NCBI RefSeq assembly: GCF_025464955.1
Contig: NZ_JAODNM010000117.1
Location: forward strand, 148,781 to 212,780
From: Amycolatopsis sp.
Lineage (GTDB): Bacteria; Actinomycetota; Actinomycetes; Mycobacteriales; Pseudonocardiaceae
Direction: 5' to 3'
DNA length: 64,000 nucleotides
Shown: piece after piece, positions 57,317 to 64,000 of the stretch
Layout of the letters: each line of letters begins with the position of its first letter
Numbering within the stretch: the first letter of the stretch is position 1
The notes under the pieces: model-generated
What the model was told of the DNA's origin: nothing
What the model saw: the letters and a program-made list of their open reading frames with translations, nothing else
Database searches by the model: none
Position numbers and translations under genes: made by a program

Positions 57317-58846
57317 CTACGAAAGGCCTGTGAGGGCTTTGTCGACGAGCTCGCGGACCCGGGGTTCGGCCGCGGCGGCGTCGGTGGGGACGAGGGCGAG
57401 ACGCGTGCGGCGCTGGAGGACGTCGTCGACGTCGAGGGCGCCTTCGTGTCGGACGGCCCACAGTACTTCTGCCGCGGTGATCGCGGTTTCGGCGCAGAGC
57501 GGCTCGGCCAGTGTCGGGTCGAGGTAGCCGATCGCGGCGACGCGCGGGGCCTCGGTGCCGTACTTCGCGACGAGGCGCGGGGCGGCGTCCACTTGGGACA
57601 GTTTCGCGCGCGGTGCAGCTCCTAGCAAGGGAAGCTGTGCGGTGCGCGAAGGTCCGGCGTGGAGATTCGCGACAGTGACGGCCGTATCGACGGCGTCTTC
57701 GGCCATCTTCCGGTACGTCGTGAGCTTTCCGCCGACGATTGTCACGACGCCGTCCGAGCCGGTCAGCACGGCGTGCTTGCGGGACAGGTCGGCACTGCGG
57801 CCCTCGCGGTCGATCAACGGGCGCAGCCCGGCGAACGTGCCGATGACGTCGTCGCGCGTGAGGTTCCGCGTCAGCGCGGACGAAGCGAGGGAGAGCAGGA
57901 AGTCCACATCGGACTCTGGCGCGGTCGGTATGTCCGGGATCTCGCCGTCGACCTGTTCGTCGGTCAGTCCCAAGTAGACGCGCCCGTCGGGCTGTGGCAG
58001 CAGGAACACGAACCTGTTGCGCTCGCCGGGAACCTGGATGTTCACGGAGGACGCGCCGACGCCGGCCGTTTCGGCGGAAAGCACCAGATGCGAGCCCAGC
58101 GAAGGCCGCAGCGTCACCGACGGCGTCAGCTGCCCCGCCCAGACGCCCGTCGCGTTCACCACCTGCTTGGCGGCGATTTCCACGTCCCGTCCAGACAACT
58201 CGTCGCGGCACTGGACGTGGTTCGCCGTCAACGCCGTCGCCCGCAACCGGGTCAGGATCCGCGCGCCGAACGTCGACGCCGTACGCGCGAGCGTCACCAC
58301 CAACCGCGCGTCGTCAACCAGCGCGCCGTCGTATGAGAGCAGTGCCCCGCGCAGCTGGGTAGCATCGAGGCCGGGTGCCAGGGCCAGTGCTTCGGCGGCC
58401 GGGATCGTCCGCGGTCCGGGCAAGATCGACGACGGCGTTCGCGCCATCCGGCGCAGCACGTCCCCGGCGCGTAAGCCGGTCGCGATCAGGGCGCCGGAAG
58501 TGTTGTCATACAACGGGAACAGCTGCGGCATGGTCCGCGTCAGGTGCGGTGCCGTGCGAGTCATCAGGATGCCGCGTTCGACCGCGCTTTCGTAGGCCAG
58601 CCCGAAATCGCCCTTGGCGAGGTACCGCAGGCCGCCGTGGACCAGCTTGCTCGACCACCGTGACGTGCCGAAAGCCAGGTCGTGCGCCTCGATCAGGGCA
58701 ACGGACAGCCCGCGCGACGCCGCGTCCAGCGCGATGCCCACGCCGGTGACTCCGCCGCCGACCACCGCGAGATCGACTCGCTCACCGCCGGCCAGCGCGT
58801 CGAGCTCGCGCCCGCGGCGGACGGCGTTGAGCGAGCCGGTGATCAT
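57317..58846 (-). CDS. glpD: Glycerol-3-phosphate dehydrogenase, FAD-dependent
   Basis: A 509-residue respiratory enzyme oxidising sn-glycerol 3-phosphate to dihydroxyacetone phosphate at the membrane. FAD-binding VDLAVVGGGVTGVGIALDAA, then WSSKLVHGGLRYLAKGDFGL (a GlpD hallmark), VVNATGVWAGQLT, and the C-terminal DAO_C domain with EVLWAVRHEGALDVDDVLQR. The ATG at 58844-58846 overlaps the TetR stop (ATGA). It shares the operon with a TetR regulator and stands opposite an alkyl-DHAP-synthase-like gene. Confidence 0.95.
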   Translation of the reverse strand: MITGSLNAVRRGRELDALAGGERVDLAVVGGGVTGVGIALDAASRGLSVALIEAHDLAFGTSRWSSKLVHGGLRYLAKGDFGLAYESAVERGILMTRTAPHLTRTMPQLFPLYDNTSGALIATGLRAGDVLRRMARTPSSILPGPRTIPAAEALALAPGLDATQLRGALLSYDGALVDDARLVVTLARTASTFGARILTRLRATALTANHVQCRDELSGRDVEIAAKQVVNATGVWAGQLTPSVTLRPSLGSHLVLSAETAGVGASSVNIQVPGERNRFVFLLPQPDGRVYLGLTDEQVDGEIPDIPTAPESDVDFLLSLASSALTRNLTRDDVIGTFAGLRPLIDREGRSADLSRKHAVLTGSDGVVTIVGGKLTTYRKMAEDAVDTAVTVANLHAGPSRTAQLPLLGAAPRAKLSQVDAAPRLVAKYGTEAPRVAAIGYLDPTLAEPLCAETAITAAEVLWAVRHEGALDVDDVLQRRTRLALVPTDAAAAEPRVRELVDKALTGLS

Positions 58847-59475
58847 GGCCGCAGCGCCGCGTCGAGTACGTGGCTGAGCTCGGTGAGCAGCGCGGTCTCG
58901 TCGACGTCGGCCGTCGCGGGCCGGAGGGAGAACGCGAACGACTGGACCACCAGTAGTACGGAACGGGCTTGCGCTTCGACCGGGGCCCGCCGGATCGAGC
59001 CGTCGAGGTGGCCCGCCCTGACCAGGGCCAGGATGACCTGCTCGGCGTACTGCTGCGTGGCCCCGAGCCGCTTCACGATGTACGGCAGCACGAGCTCGGG
59101 ATCGAGGTCGAGCAGAGTGCGGAACAGTTCGTCCGCGGAAAGGACGCTGATCGCCGCCACCGCGCTCACCACCAGCCGCTCGCGCGCGGTGGACGCGGTT
59201 TCGCCCTCGACGCTCGCGCGCCGCAGCAGGCCGCCGAACTCGCGGGTCATCAGCGCCGAGAGCACGCTGTTGACGTCGGGAAACCGGCGATACAGCGTCA
59301 TCCGGCTGACCTTGGCCGTTCTGGCGATCTCGGCGAGGGTGGTGCGGCGCACGCCGACAGCAAGTACGCACGTGCGTGCGGCGTCGAGCAGCGCGTCGTC
59401 GGAGACCCGGACGGCGGTCTGCCTGGTCCGGGTGTCCGCCAAGCTGCTGGGCTGCGGGGATCCGTTCTCGTCCAC
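58843..59475 (-). CDS. TetR-family regulator upstream of glpD
   Basis: A 210-residue repressor: HTH TTLAEIARTAKVSRMTLYRR with FPDVNSVLSALMTREFG, and a C-terminal ligand domain. The GTG at 59473-59475 was chosen because GAGGGA lies 7 nt upstream; an ATG 69 bp further out overlaps the divergent gene and would add a low-complexity leader. It probably controls glpD and the divergent flavoprotein, with TATAGT at 59553-59558 as its own minus-strand -10 box. Confidence 0.9.
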   Translation of the reverse strand: MDENGSPQPSSLADTRTRQTAVRVSDDALLDAARTCVLAVGVRRTTLAEIARTAKVSRMTLYRRFPDVNSVLSALMTREFGGLLRRASVEGETASTARERLVVSAVAAISVLSADELFRTLLDLDPELVLPYIVKRLGATQQYAEQVILALVRAGHLDGSIRRAPVEAQARSVLLVVQSFAFSLRPATADVDETALLTELSHVLDAALRP

Positions 59476-59560
59476 TGACTCATCCCTCGGGTCTGCAACG
59501 TCGACAGCGGCTGCTGCCGGCGCGAAGTGACGTTGGACGAGCATGTGTCACACTATAACC

Positions 59561-61183
59561 GTGAACGACATAATCGACCACCGGCTTCGCCGATCTTGGA
59601 CAGCTGAGGGTGGCGACGCGGCTCACCTGCCGGCCAAGGCGTTGTGCTGGCTTGCAGAGCGTATCGGTCGGACGGAGTCCAGCGCACCGGCCGCCCCCGA
59701 CGTCGAACCCGCTGTGCCGGAGTCGCGCTTGCCCGAGTCCGCGCGCGAAGAAATGGCCGTCTTGCTGGGCGTCGATCACGTACTGACCGCGCCGGAGGAC
59801 CGGCTGGGGCGGGCGAGCGGTCTGTCCTATCTGGACCTTTTGCGTCGCCGCGGGCAGGGCGATTTCCCGGTGCCCGACGCCGTAGTGCTGCCCGCTGACC
59901 CGGAACAGGTCCAAGGGGTGCTCGAGATCTGCGCCCGGTACGACGTCGGTGTGGTGCCCTTCGGCGGCGGGACGTCCGTGGTCGGCGGCGTGAGCGCGCT
60001 GCGCGGGAGTAAGGACGCCGTGGTCACACTGGATCTGGCGCGGCTCGACAGGCTGGTTTCGGTCGACCCGGTGTCGAGGATCGCGGTGCTGCAGGCCGGC
60101 GTGCGCGGGCCGGACGCCGAGCGCCTCCTCGGCGCGTACGGGTTCACGCTCGGCCATGTGCCGCAGTCATTCGAACGGGCGACCATCGGCGGGTTCGCCG
60201 CGACGAGGTCGGCTGGTCAGGCGTCCGCCGGTTACGGGCGGTTTGAGGACATGGTGTCCGGCGTGCGGCTGGCGACTCCGCGCGGCGAGTGGCGCCTCGG
60301 CGTGGCGCCCGCGTCGGCCGCGGGTCCTGACCTGCGACAACTCGCCGTCGGTAGCGAGGGCGCGCTCGGCGTGATCACCGAGGTCGCGGTGCGCGTGCGG
60401 CCGGTTCCGCTGGTGCGTCACTACACCGGTTACGTGCTCGACGGCTGGGAGCGCGGCTCGGCCGCGGTGCGCACGCTGGCGCAGCACCGGGTGCCGGCCG
60501 ACGTCATCCGACTGTCCGATGTGGACGAGACCGAGGTGTCGCTCTCGTTGAACGCCGGCTGGAAGACGTCCGCGCTCAGGCGGTACCTGGACACCCGCGG
60601 CGTGCTCGAACCGTGCTTGCTCATCGTCGGCTTCGAAGGGCAGTCGACCCGCGAAGTGTCAGCGCGTCGCCGGGAAACGGGACGGCTGCTGAAGAAGGCG
60701 GGCGCGCTGCGGCTGGGTCGGACGCTGGGTGAATCGTGGCGGCGCGGCCGATTCTCCGGACCGCGTCAGCGGGATGCCTTGCTGGACAACGGTGTGTGCG
60801 TCGAAACGCTCGAGACCGCGGCGCACTGGTCGAAACTCAGCCAGCTGCGGGACGAGGTTCGCGACGCGCTCACGAAGTCGTTGGGCTCGCCGATCGTCAT
60901 GTGCCACGTTTCGCACGCGTACGAAATGGGCGCCTCGCTGTATTTCACCGTGCTGACCGCGCGCGACTCGGACGACCCGATCGGCCAGTGGGAACGAGCC
61001 AAACGGGCGGCTTGCGAAGCGATCGACGGGCTCGGCACGATCTCGCACCACCACGCCGTCGGCGTCGATCACGCGTCGTATCTGGAGGCGGAAATCGGTA
61101 CGCTCGGCATCGACGTCCTGCGTGCGGCGAAGGCCGCCGTCGACCCGACGGGCATCCTCAATCCGGGCAAACTTCTCACCTGA
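59561..61183 (+). CDS. FAD-binding oxidase, alkyl-DHAP synthase-like
   Basis: A 540-residue FAD_binding_4 (VAO-fold) oxidase. Cofactor segment VVPFGGGTSVVGGVSALRG, LGHVPQSFERATIGGFAATR, AVGSEGALGVITEVAVRVRP, and the C-terminal ISHHHAVGVDHASYLEAEIG then DVLRAAKAAVDPTGILNPGK; the HHH motif is diagnostic for alkyldihydroxyacetonephosphate synthase homologues. The GTG start at 59561 removes an N-terminal stretch; an ATG at 59543 is the alternative. Being opposite TetR-glpD, it likely uses a glycerol-phosphate-derived substrate. Confidence 0.9.
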   Translation: MNDIIDHRLRRSWTAEGGDAAHLPAKALCWLAERIGRTESSAPAAPDVEPAVPESRLPESAREEMAVLLGVDHVLTAPEDRLGRASGLSYLDLLRRRGQGDFPVPDAVVLPADPEQVQGVLEICARYDVGVVPFGGGTSVVGGVSALRGSKDAVVTLDLARLDRLVSVDPVSRIAVLQAGVRGPDAERLLGAYGFTLGHVPQSFERATIGGFAATRSAGQASAGYGRFEDMVSGVRLATPRGEWRLGVAPASAAGPDLRQLAVGSEGALGVITEVAVRVRPVPLVRHYTGYVLDGWERGSAAVRTLAQHRVPADVIRLSDVDETEVSLSLNAGWKTSALRRYLDTRGVLEPCLLIVGFEGQSTREVSARRRETGRLLKKAGALRLGRTLGESWRRGRFSGPRQRDALLDNGVCVETLETAAHWSKLSQLRDEVRDALTKSLGSPIVMCHVSHAYEMGASLYFTVLTARDSDDPIGQWERAKRAACEAIDGLGTISHHHAVGVDHASYLEAEIGTLGIDVLRAAKAAVDPTGILNPGKLLT

Positions 61184-61248
61184 GCGACGAAACTCCAATC
61201 ACACAACACCAGTCGCTTTTTGTCGGTGGTCGGCGCTAGTTTGTCGGC

Positions 61249-62043
61249 ATGCTTCACACCACACACGATCAGCTCGCCGATGAGATCGTCACCCAGATCG
61301 GGCTGCTGACGTCCACCATCAAGGGCGCGGACCTGACCGTGCCGGTCCCGTCCTGCCCCGGGTGGAACGTCGGCCAACTGCTGCGCCACCTCGGCGGTGC
61401 GCACCAGTGGGTCGATGAGATCGTCCGCACCCGGGCGGACGAGCGCCCGGACGATGAGTTCTTCCGCGACCTCTCGGCTTACGCGAACGAGGACCCGGAC
61501 GTGGTGGGGCCCTGGCTCACCGACGGCGCCGCTCGGCTCGCGGAGACGCTGAAGGCTGCAGGGCCGGGTGCCCAGGTCTGGAACTACCCGTTCCTGGGTG
61601 GGGATGCGTCGTTCTACTCGCGTCGGATGGCGCACGAGACCGTCATGCATCGGGCGGACGCGACGCTGGCTCTCGGCGCCGAGTACATCCTCGACACCGA
61701 AGTCGCCTTGGACAGCGTCGACGAGTGGATGCATCTCGGCTCCCTGCCGGCGATGCTGGAGTTTCAGCCGGAGAAGCGGGAGCTGCTCGGGCACGGGCAC
61801 ACCCTGCACTTCCACGCCACGGACACTGCCCCGGAGCTCACTGCGGAGTGGCTGGTAGACCTGACCGGAGACAACCTGGCCTGGCGTCGCGCGCACGAGA
61901 AGGCCACCGTCGCCGTCCGCGCCCCGCTGACCGACCTGCTGCTGATCATCTACCGCCGCAAGACCGTCGAGCAGGCGGATGCCGAGGTGCTCGGAGACAA
62001 GGCCGTGTTCGACAACTGGCTTGAGATGGTCAGTTTCGGTTGA
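61249..62043 (+). CDS. Maleylpyruvate isomerase-family (mycothiol-dependent/DinB-like) protein
   Basis: A 264-residue protein of the TIGR03083/MDMPI family. The N-terminal DinB-like four-helix domain has VPSCPGWNVGQLLRHLGGAH and MAHETVMHRADATLAL, giving the three His metal ligands; the C-terminal domain has LGHGHTLHFHATDTAPELTA and the terminal D-N-W-L-E motif. Many members use mycothiol as a cofactor or are metal-dependent thiol transferases. TAGTTT ends 6 bp before the ATG and there is no SD, so the mRNA is probably leaderless. Confidence 0.9.
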   Translation: MLHTTHDQLADEIVTQIGLLTSTIKGADLTVPVPSCPGWNVGQLLRHLGGAHQWVDEIVRTRADERPDDEFFRDLSAYANEDPDVVGPWLTDGAARLAETLKAAGPGAQVWNYPFLGGDASFYSRRMAHETVMHRADATLALGAEYILDTEVALDSVDEWMHLGSLPAMLEFQPEKRELLGHGHTLHFHATDTAPELTAEWLVDLTGDNLAWRRAHEKATVAVRAPLTDLLLIIYRRKTVEQADAEVLGDKAVFDNWLEMVSFG

Positions 62044-62053
62044 CGCGCCGACG

Positions 62054-62683
62054 CTAGGGGAGAGGTCGCGTAGTGGGGAGGAGGGTGACGTCGAGGCCGT
62101 GAGAGGCGGCGGGCACGCCGTCGAGCGAGAAGGCCGTGCGCTGGGGGACTTCGGCCGTTCGGACCGGGCGCCCGCCGACCAGCAGCGGCAGGCGGATCTC
62201 GGACGCGCCGACGTAGGCCAGGACTTCGTCGAGCACGGTGTCGTCGTCCAGGGTGACTGTGCCGGTGTGCACGCGCGCGAGGTCGTATCGCGTGCCCCGG
62301 CCCTCGCAGACGTCGAGGACGGCGAGCTGCTCCGGCGTCACGAACCAGACGGCATGCGGCTCGGTGACCTCGGCCATCGCGGCGAGCGTGGCCGGGCGCT
62401 GGCCGTCGCGGATGCGCAGTCCGGACGCCCACACCGCGGCGAGCCCGGTGCATTCGGCGCGCACCACGACGACCGGCTCAGGCAGGCCCAGCGACTCGCG
62501 CAGCCAGGTGATCTTCGAAGGGCACGCGTTCGAGCCGTAGGCGAGCACGGCCTGCCGCTCTCGCCAACCCTCGGGCGCGGTGTCGAGCGAGTGACCCACG
62601 CCGTCGTGGTGGACGAACGAGAACACCGGCCGAGCCCCTGGGTAGGGCTCAGCCGGGAATTCGTTGTCGTCGAAGAGCTTCAT
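62054..62683 (-). CDS. Gamma-glutamylcyclotransferase-like protein
   Basis: A 209-residue cytosolic protein. AVLAYGSNACPSKITWLRES contains the Tyr-Gly-Ser-Asn motif that GGCT/AIG2-fold proteins use at the active site, and VLDVCEGRGTRYDLARVHTG fits the second half. It has no other clear signature, so the name is tentative. The start (MKLFDDNEFPAEPYPGA) is 4 bp after the mscR stop, and the genes are certainly co-transcribed, suggesting a thiol-related job such as cleaving or trimming a mycothiol or gamma-glutamyl conjugate. Confidence 0.75.
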   Translation of the reverse strand: MKLFDDNEFPAEPYPGARPVFSFVHHDGVGHSLDTAPEGWRERQAVLAYGSNACPSKITWLRESLGLPEPVVVVRAECTGLAAVWASGLRIRDGQRPATLAAMAEVTEPHAVWFVTPEQLAVLDVCEGRGTRYDLARVHTGTVTLDDDTVLDEVLAYVGASEIRLPLLVGGRPVRTAEVPQRTAFSLDGVPAASHGLDVTLLPTTRPLP

Positions 62684-62687
62684 GGCC

Positions 62688-63785
62688 TCAGAAGACGACC
62701 ACGCTGCGCAGCACGTCGCCGTGATGCATGCGGTCGAACGCACCCTCGACCCCGTCGACGGAGATCCGTTCGGTGACGAACTTGTCCAGCGGCAACTTCC
62801 CCTGCAGGTAGAGGTCCACCAGCACCGGGAAGTCGCGCGAGGGCAGGCAGTCGCCGTACCAGGAGGACTTCAGCTGCCCGCCGCGGGAGAAGAAGTCGAT
62901 CAGCGGCATGTCGTTCAGCCGCATGTCCGGGGTCGGCACGCCGACGAGCACCACGGTGCCCGCGAGGTCGCGCGCGTAGAACGCGGAACGCCACGTCTCC
63001 GGGCGGCCGACTGCGTCGATGACGACGTCGGCGCCGAACGAGTTCGTCAGCGTCTGGATCGCCTCGACGACCTCGTCCTCGCTCTTGCCCTTGGTGTTGA
63101 GCGTGTGCGTGGCGCCGAAGCCCTTCGCCCATTCGAGCTTCCGGTCGTCCTGGTCGACAGCGATGATCGTTGTCGCGCCGGCCAGGGTCGCACCCGCGAT
63201 GGCCGCGTCGCCGACGCCGCCGCAGCCGATGACGGCCACCGAGTCGCCCCTGGTCACCGCGCCGGTGTTGATCGCCGCGCCGAGCCCCGCCATCACCCCG
63301 CAGCCGAGCAGGCCGGCCACCGCGGGCTCGATGTCCGGGTTCACCTTCGTACACTGTCCACTGTGGACGAGCGTCTTCTCGAGGAACGCGCCGATGCCGA
63401 GCGCGGGGCTGAGCTTCGTGCCGTCGGTCAGCGTCATCGGCTGCGTGGCATTGTGTGTCGAGAAGCAGTACCACGGCTTACCGCGCTTGCAGGCACGGCA
63501 AGTTCCGCAGACCGCGCGCCAGTTCAGGATCACGTAGTCACCGGGCGCGATGTCCGTGACACCCTCGCCGACCTTGTCGACGTACCCGGCGGCCTCGTGC
63601 CCGAGCAGGAACGGGAACTCGTCGTTGATCCCGCCCAGCTTGTAGTGCAGGTCGGTGTGGCAGACCCCGCACGCCTTGATCGAGACCACCGCCTCCCCGG
63701 GTCCCGGATCCGGCACCAGCACGGTCTCCAGCGAGACCGGCTCACCCTTCGCGCGGGACACGACTCCCTGCACCTCGTACGGCAT
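62688..63785 (-). CDS. mscR: S-(hydroxymethyl)mycothiol dehydrogenase
   Basis: A 365-residue zinc alcohol dehydrogenase of the class III type that oxidises the formaldehyde-mycothiol adduct (and may reduce S-nitrosomycothiol). Catalytic zinc ligands Cys42 (ACGVCHTDLHYK), His63 and Glu64 (LGHEAAGYV); structural zinc Cys93, Cys96, Cys99 and Cys107 (VCGTCRACKRGKPWYC). NAD-binding GCGGVGDAAIAGATLAGA. GIGAFLEKTLVHSGQC is close to the MscR consensus. The ATG at 63783-63785 follows GGAAGGTGG; an upstream in-frame ATG is unlikely. Confidence 0.95.
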   Translation of the reverse strand: MPYEVQGVVSRAKGEPVSLETVLVPDPGPGEAVVSIKACGVCHTDLHYKLGGINDEFPFLLGHEAAGYVDKVGEGVTDIAPGDYVILNWRAVCGTCRACKRGKPWYCFSTHNATQPMTLTDGTKLSPALGIGAFLEKTLVHSGQCTKVNPDIEPAVAGLLGCGVMAGLGAAINTGAVTRGDSVAVIGCGGVGDAAIAGATLAGATTIIAVDQDDRKLEWAKGFGATHTLNTKGKSEDEVVEAIQTLTNSFGADVVIDAVGRPETWRSAFYARDLAGTVVLVGVPTPDMRLNDMPLIDFFSRGGQLKSSWYGDCLPSRDFPVLVDLYLQGKLPLDKFVTERISVDGVEGAFDRMHHGDVLRSVVVF

Positions 63786-63882
63786 GCTTGCGACCACCTT
63801 CCAGCTACGTTGCGCTTCGCTCGCAGCTAACCACGAACCATGCACCCCTGGCGATATCACCCGCCCGCAGGGCACGACTACC

Positions 63883-64000
63883 GCAACTCGACGGCGAGTT
63901 GCGATGGTTGCGGACCCTAACTACCGCAACTCGACGGCGAGTTGCGATGGTTGCGGACCCTAACTACCGCAACTCGACGGCGAGTTGCGATGGTTGCGGA
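63883..64000. repeat. 43-bp tandem repeat array (at least 3 units, continues past the window)
   Basis: GCAACTCGACGGCGAGTTGC starts at 63883, 63926 and 63969. The units are 43 bp: this palindrome plus a 23-bp spacer with GATGGTTGCGGAC and CCTAACTACC; all visible copies are identical and the third is cut by the window end. Reading the minus strand each spacer contains TAGGGT, a possible -10 box directed toward mscR. The bases 63786-63882 before it contain no gene. Confidence 0.9.

Noticed and set aside
63883..64000. CRISPR array at the right edge
   Set aside because: Spacers are identical between units and only 23 bp, the repeat is a palindrome, and no cas genes are present; it is a simple tandem repeat.

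Overview
The window comes from a high-GC, Gram-positive actinomycete, most likely Amycolatopsis or another member of the Pseudonocardiaceae. This is inferred from codon use (many GTG starts, some TTG starts, leaderless genes with a TANNNT box 6-9 nt upstream), mycothiol enzymology (MscR, MDMPI-fold protein), an XRE/DUF397 pair, SepH, and a methyltransferase-DUF2537-sepH-serC order that, from memory, matches mycobacterial chromosomes. It reads as chromosomal: housekeeping genes dominate and there is no phage, plasmid, IS, CRISPR or tRNA signature.

Layout. 0-3.8 kb: MacA/MacB-like export operon (adaptor, ATPase, FtsX-type permease) and a small membrane protein. 4-8 kb: superoxide dismutase, heme oxygenase with its TetR regulator, and a glutamate-cysteine-ligase-family enzyme. 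8-10.5 kb: RNA methyltransferase, DUF2537, sepH. 10.7-17 kb: an OmpR-type two-component system facing a lipoprotein-adaptor-ATPase-permease operon and a small secreted protein; a 59-bp promoter module is duplicated in front of the lipoprotein and the secreted protein. 17-24.4 kb: GT87 mannosyltransferase, serC, a serine hydrolase, and a DrrAB-type exporter in one operon with a NarL-type two-component system. 24.7-31.7 kb: hydrolase-SDR fusion with TetR, threonine degradation (tdh-kbl-lysR), citA. 32-38.2 kb: urease operon ureAB-C-F-G-D without ureE, then a convergent NCS1 permease with a Cys-rich tail. 38-50.9 kb: pdxH, MFS transporter, MBL hydrolase with TetR, sedolisin-type protease, XRE/DUF397 pair, epimerase, GNAT, amidohydrolase, acyl-CoA dehydrogenase facing a TetR, PfkB kinase. 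51-64 kb: gltA, photolyase, a NatAB-like operon under an XRE regulator, glpD with TetR divergent from an alkyl-DHAP-synthase-like flavoprotein, an MDMPI protein, a GGCT-like protein and mscR.

The intergenic DNA is unusually structured. At least five families of dispersed inverted repeats recur at gene ends and in promoters, including long GAAGGCCACCTTC hairpins used as terminators, a GCAACTCG palindrome that becomes a 43-bp tandem array at the right edge, and a 250-330-bp non-coding element present twice in opposite orientation about 50 kb apart. Regulatory sites visible by eye include an IdeR/DtxR-like iron box and a TetR-like operator in front of heme oxygenase, a MerR-type promoter (19-bp spacer over a dyad) upstream of superoxide dismutase, and the duplicated two-component promoter module.

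Functional themes: oxidative and iron/heme stress, drug or peptide export controlled by adjacent sensors, nitrogen release from urea, glycine/threonine and serine metabolism, entry to the TCA cycle (two citrate synthases), and mycothiol-dependent detoxification.
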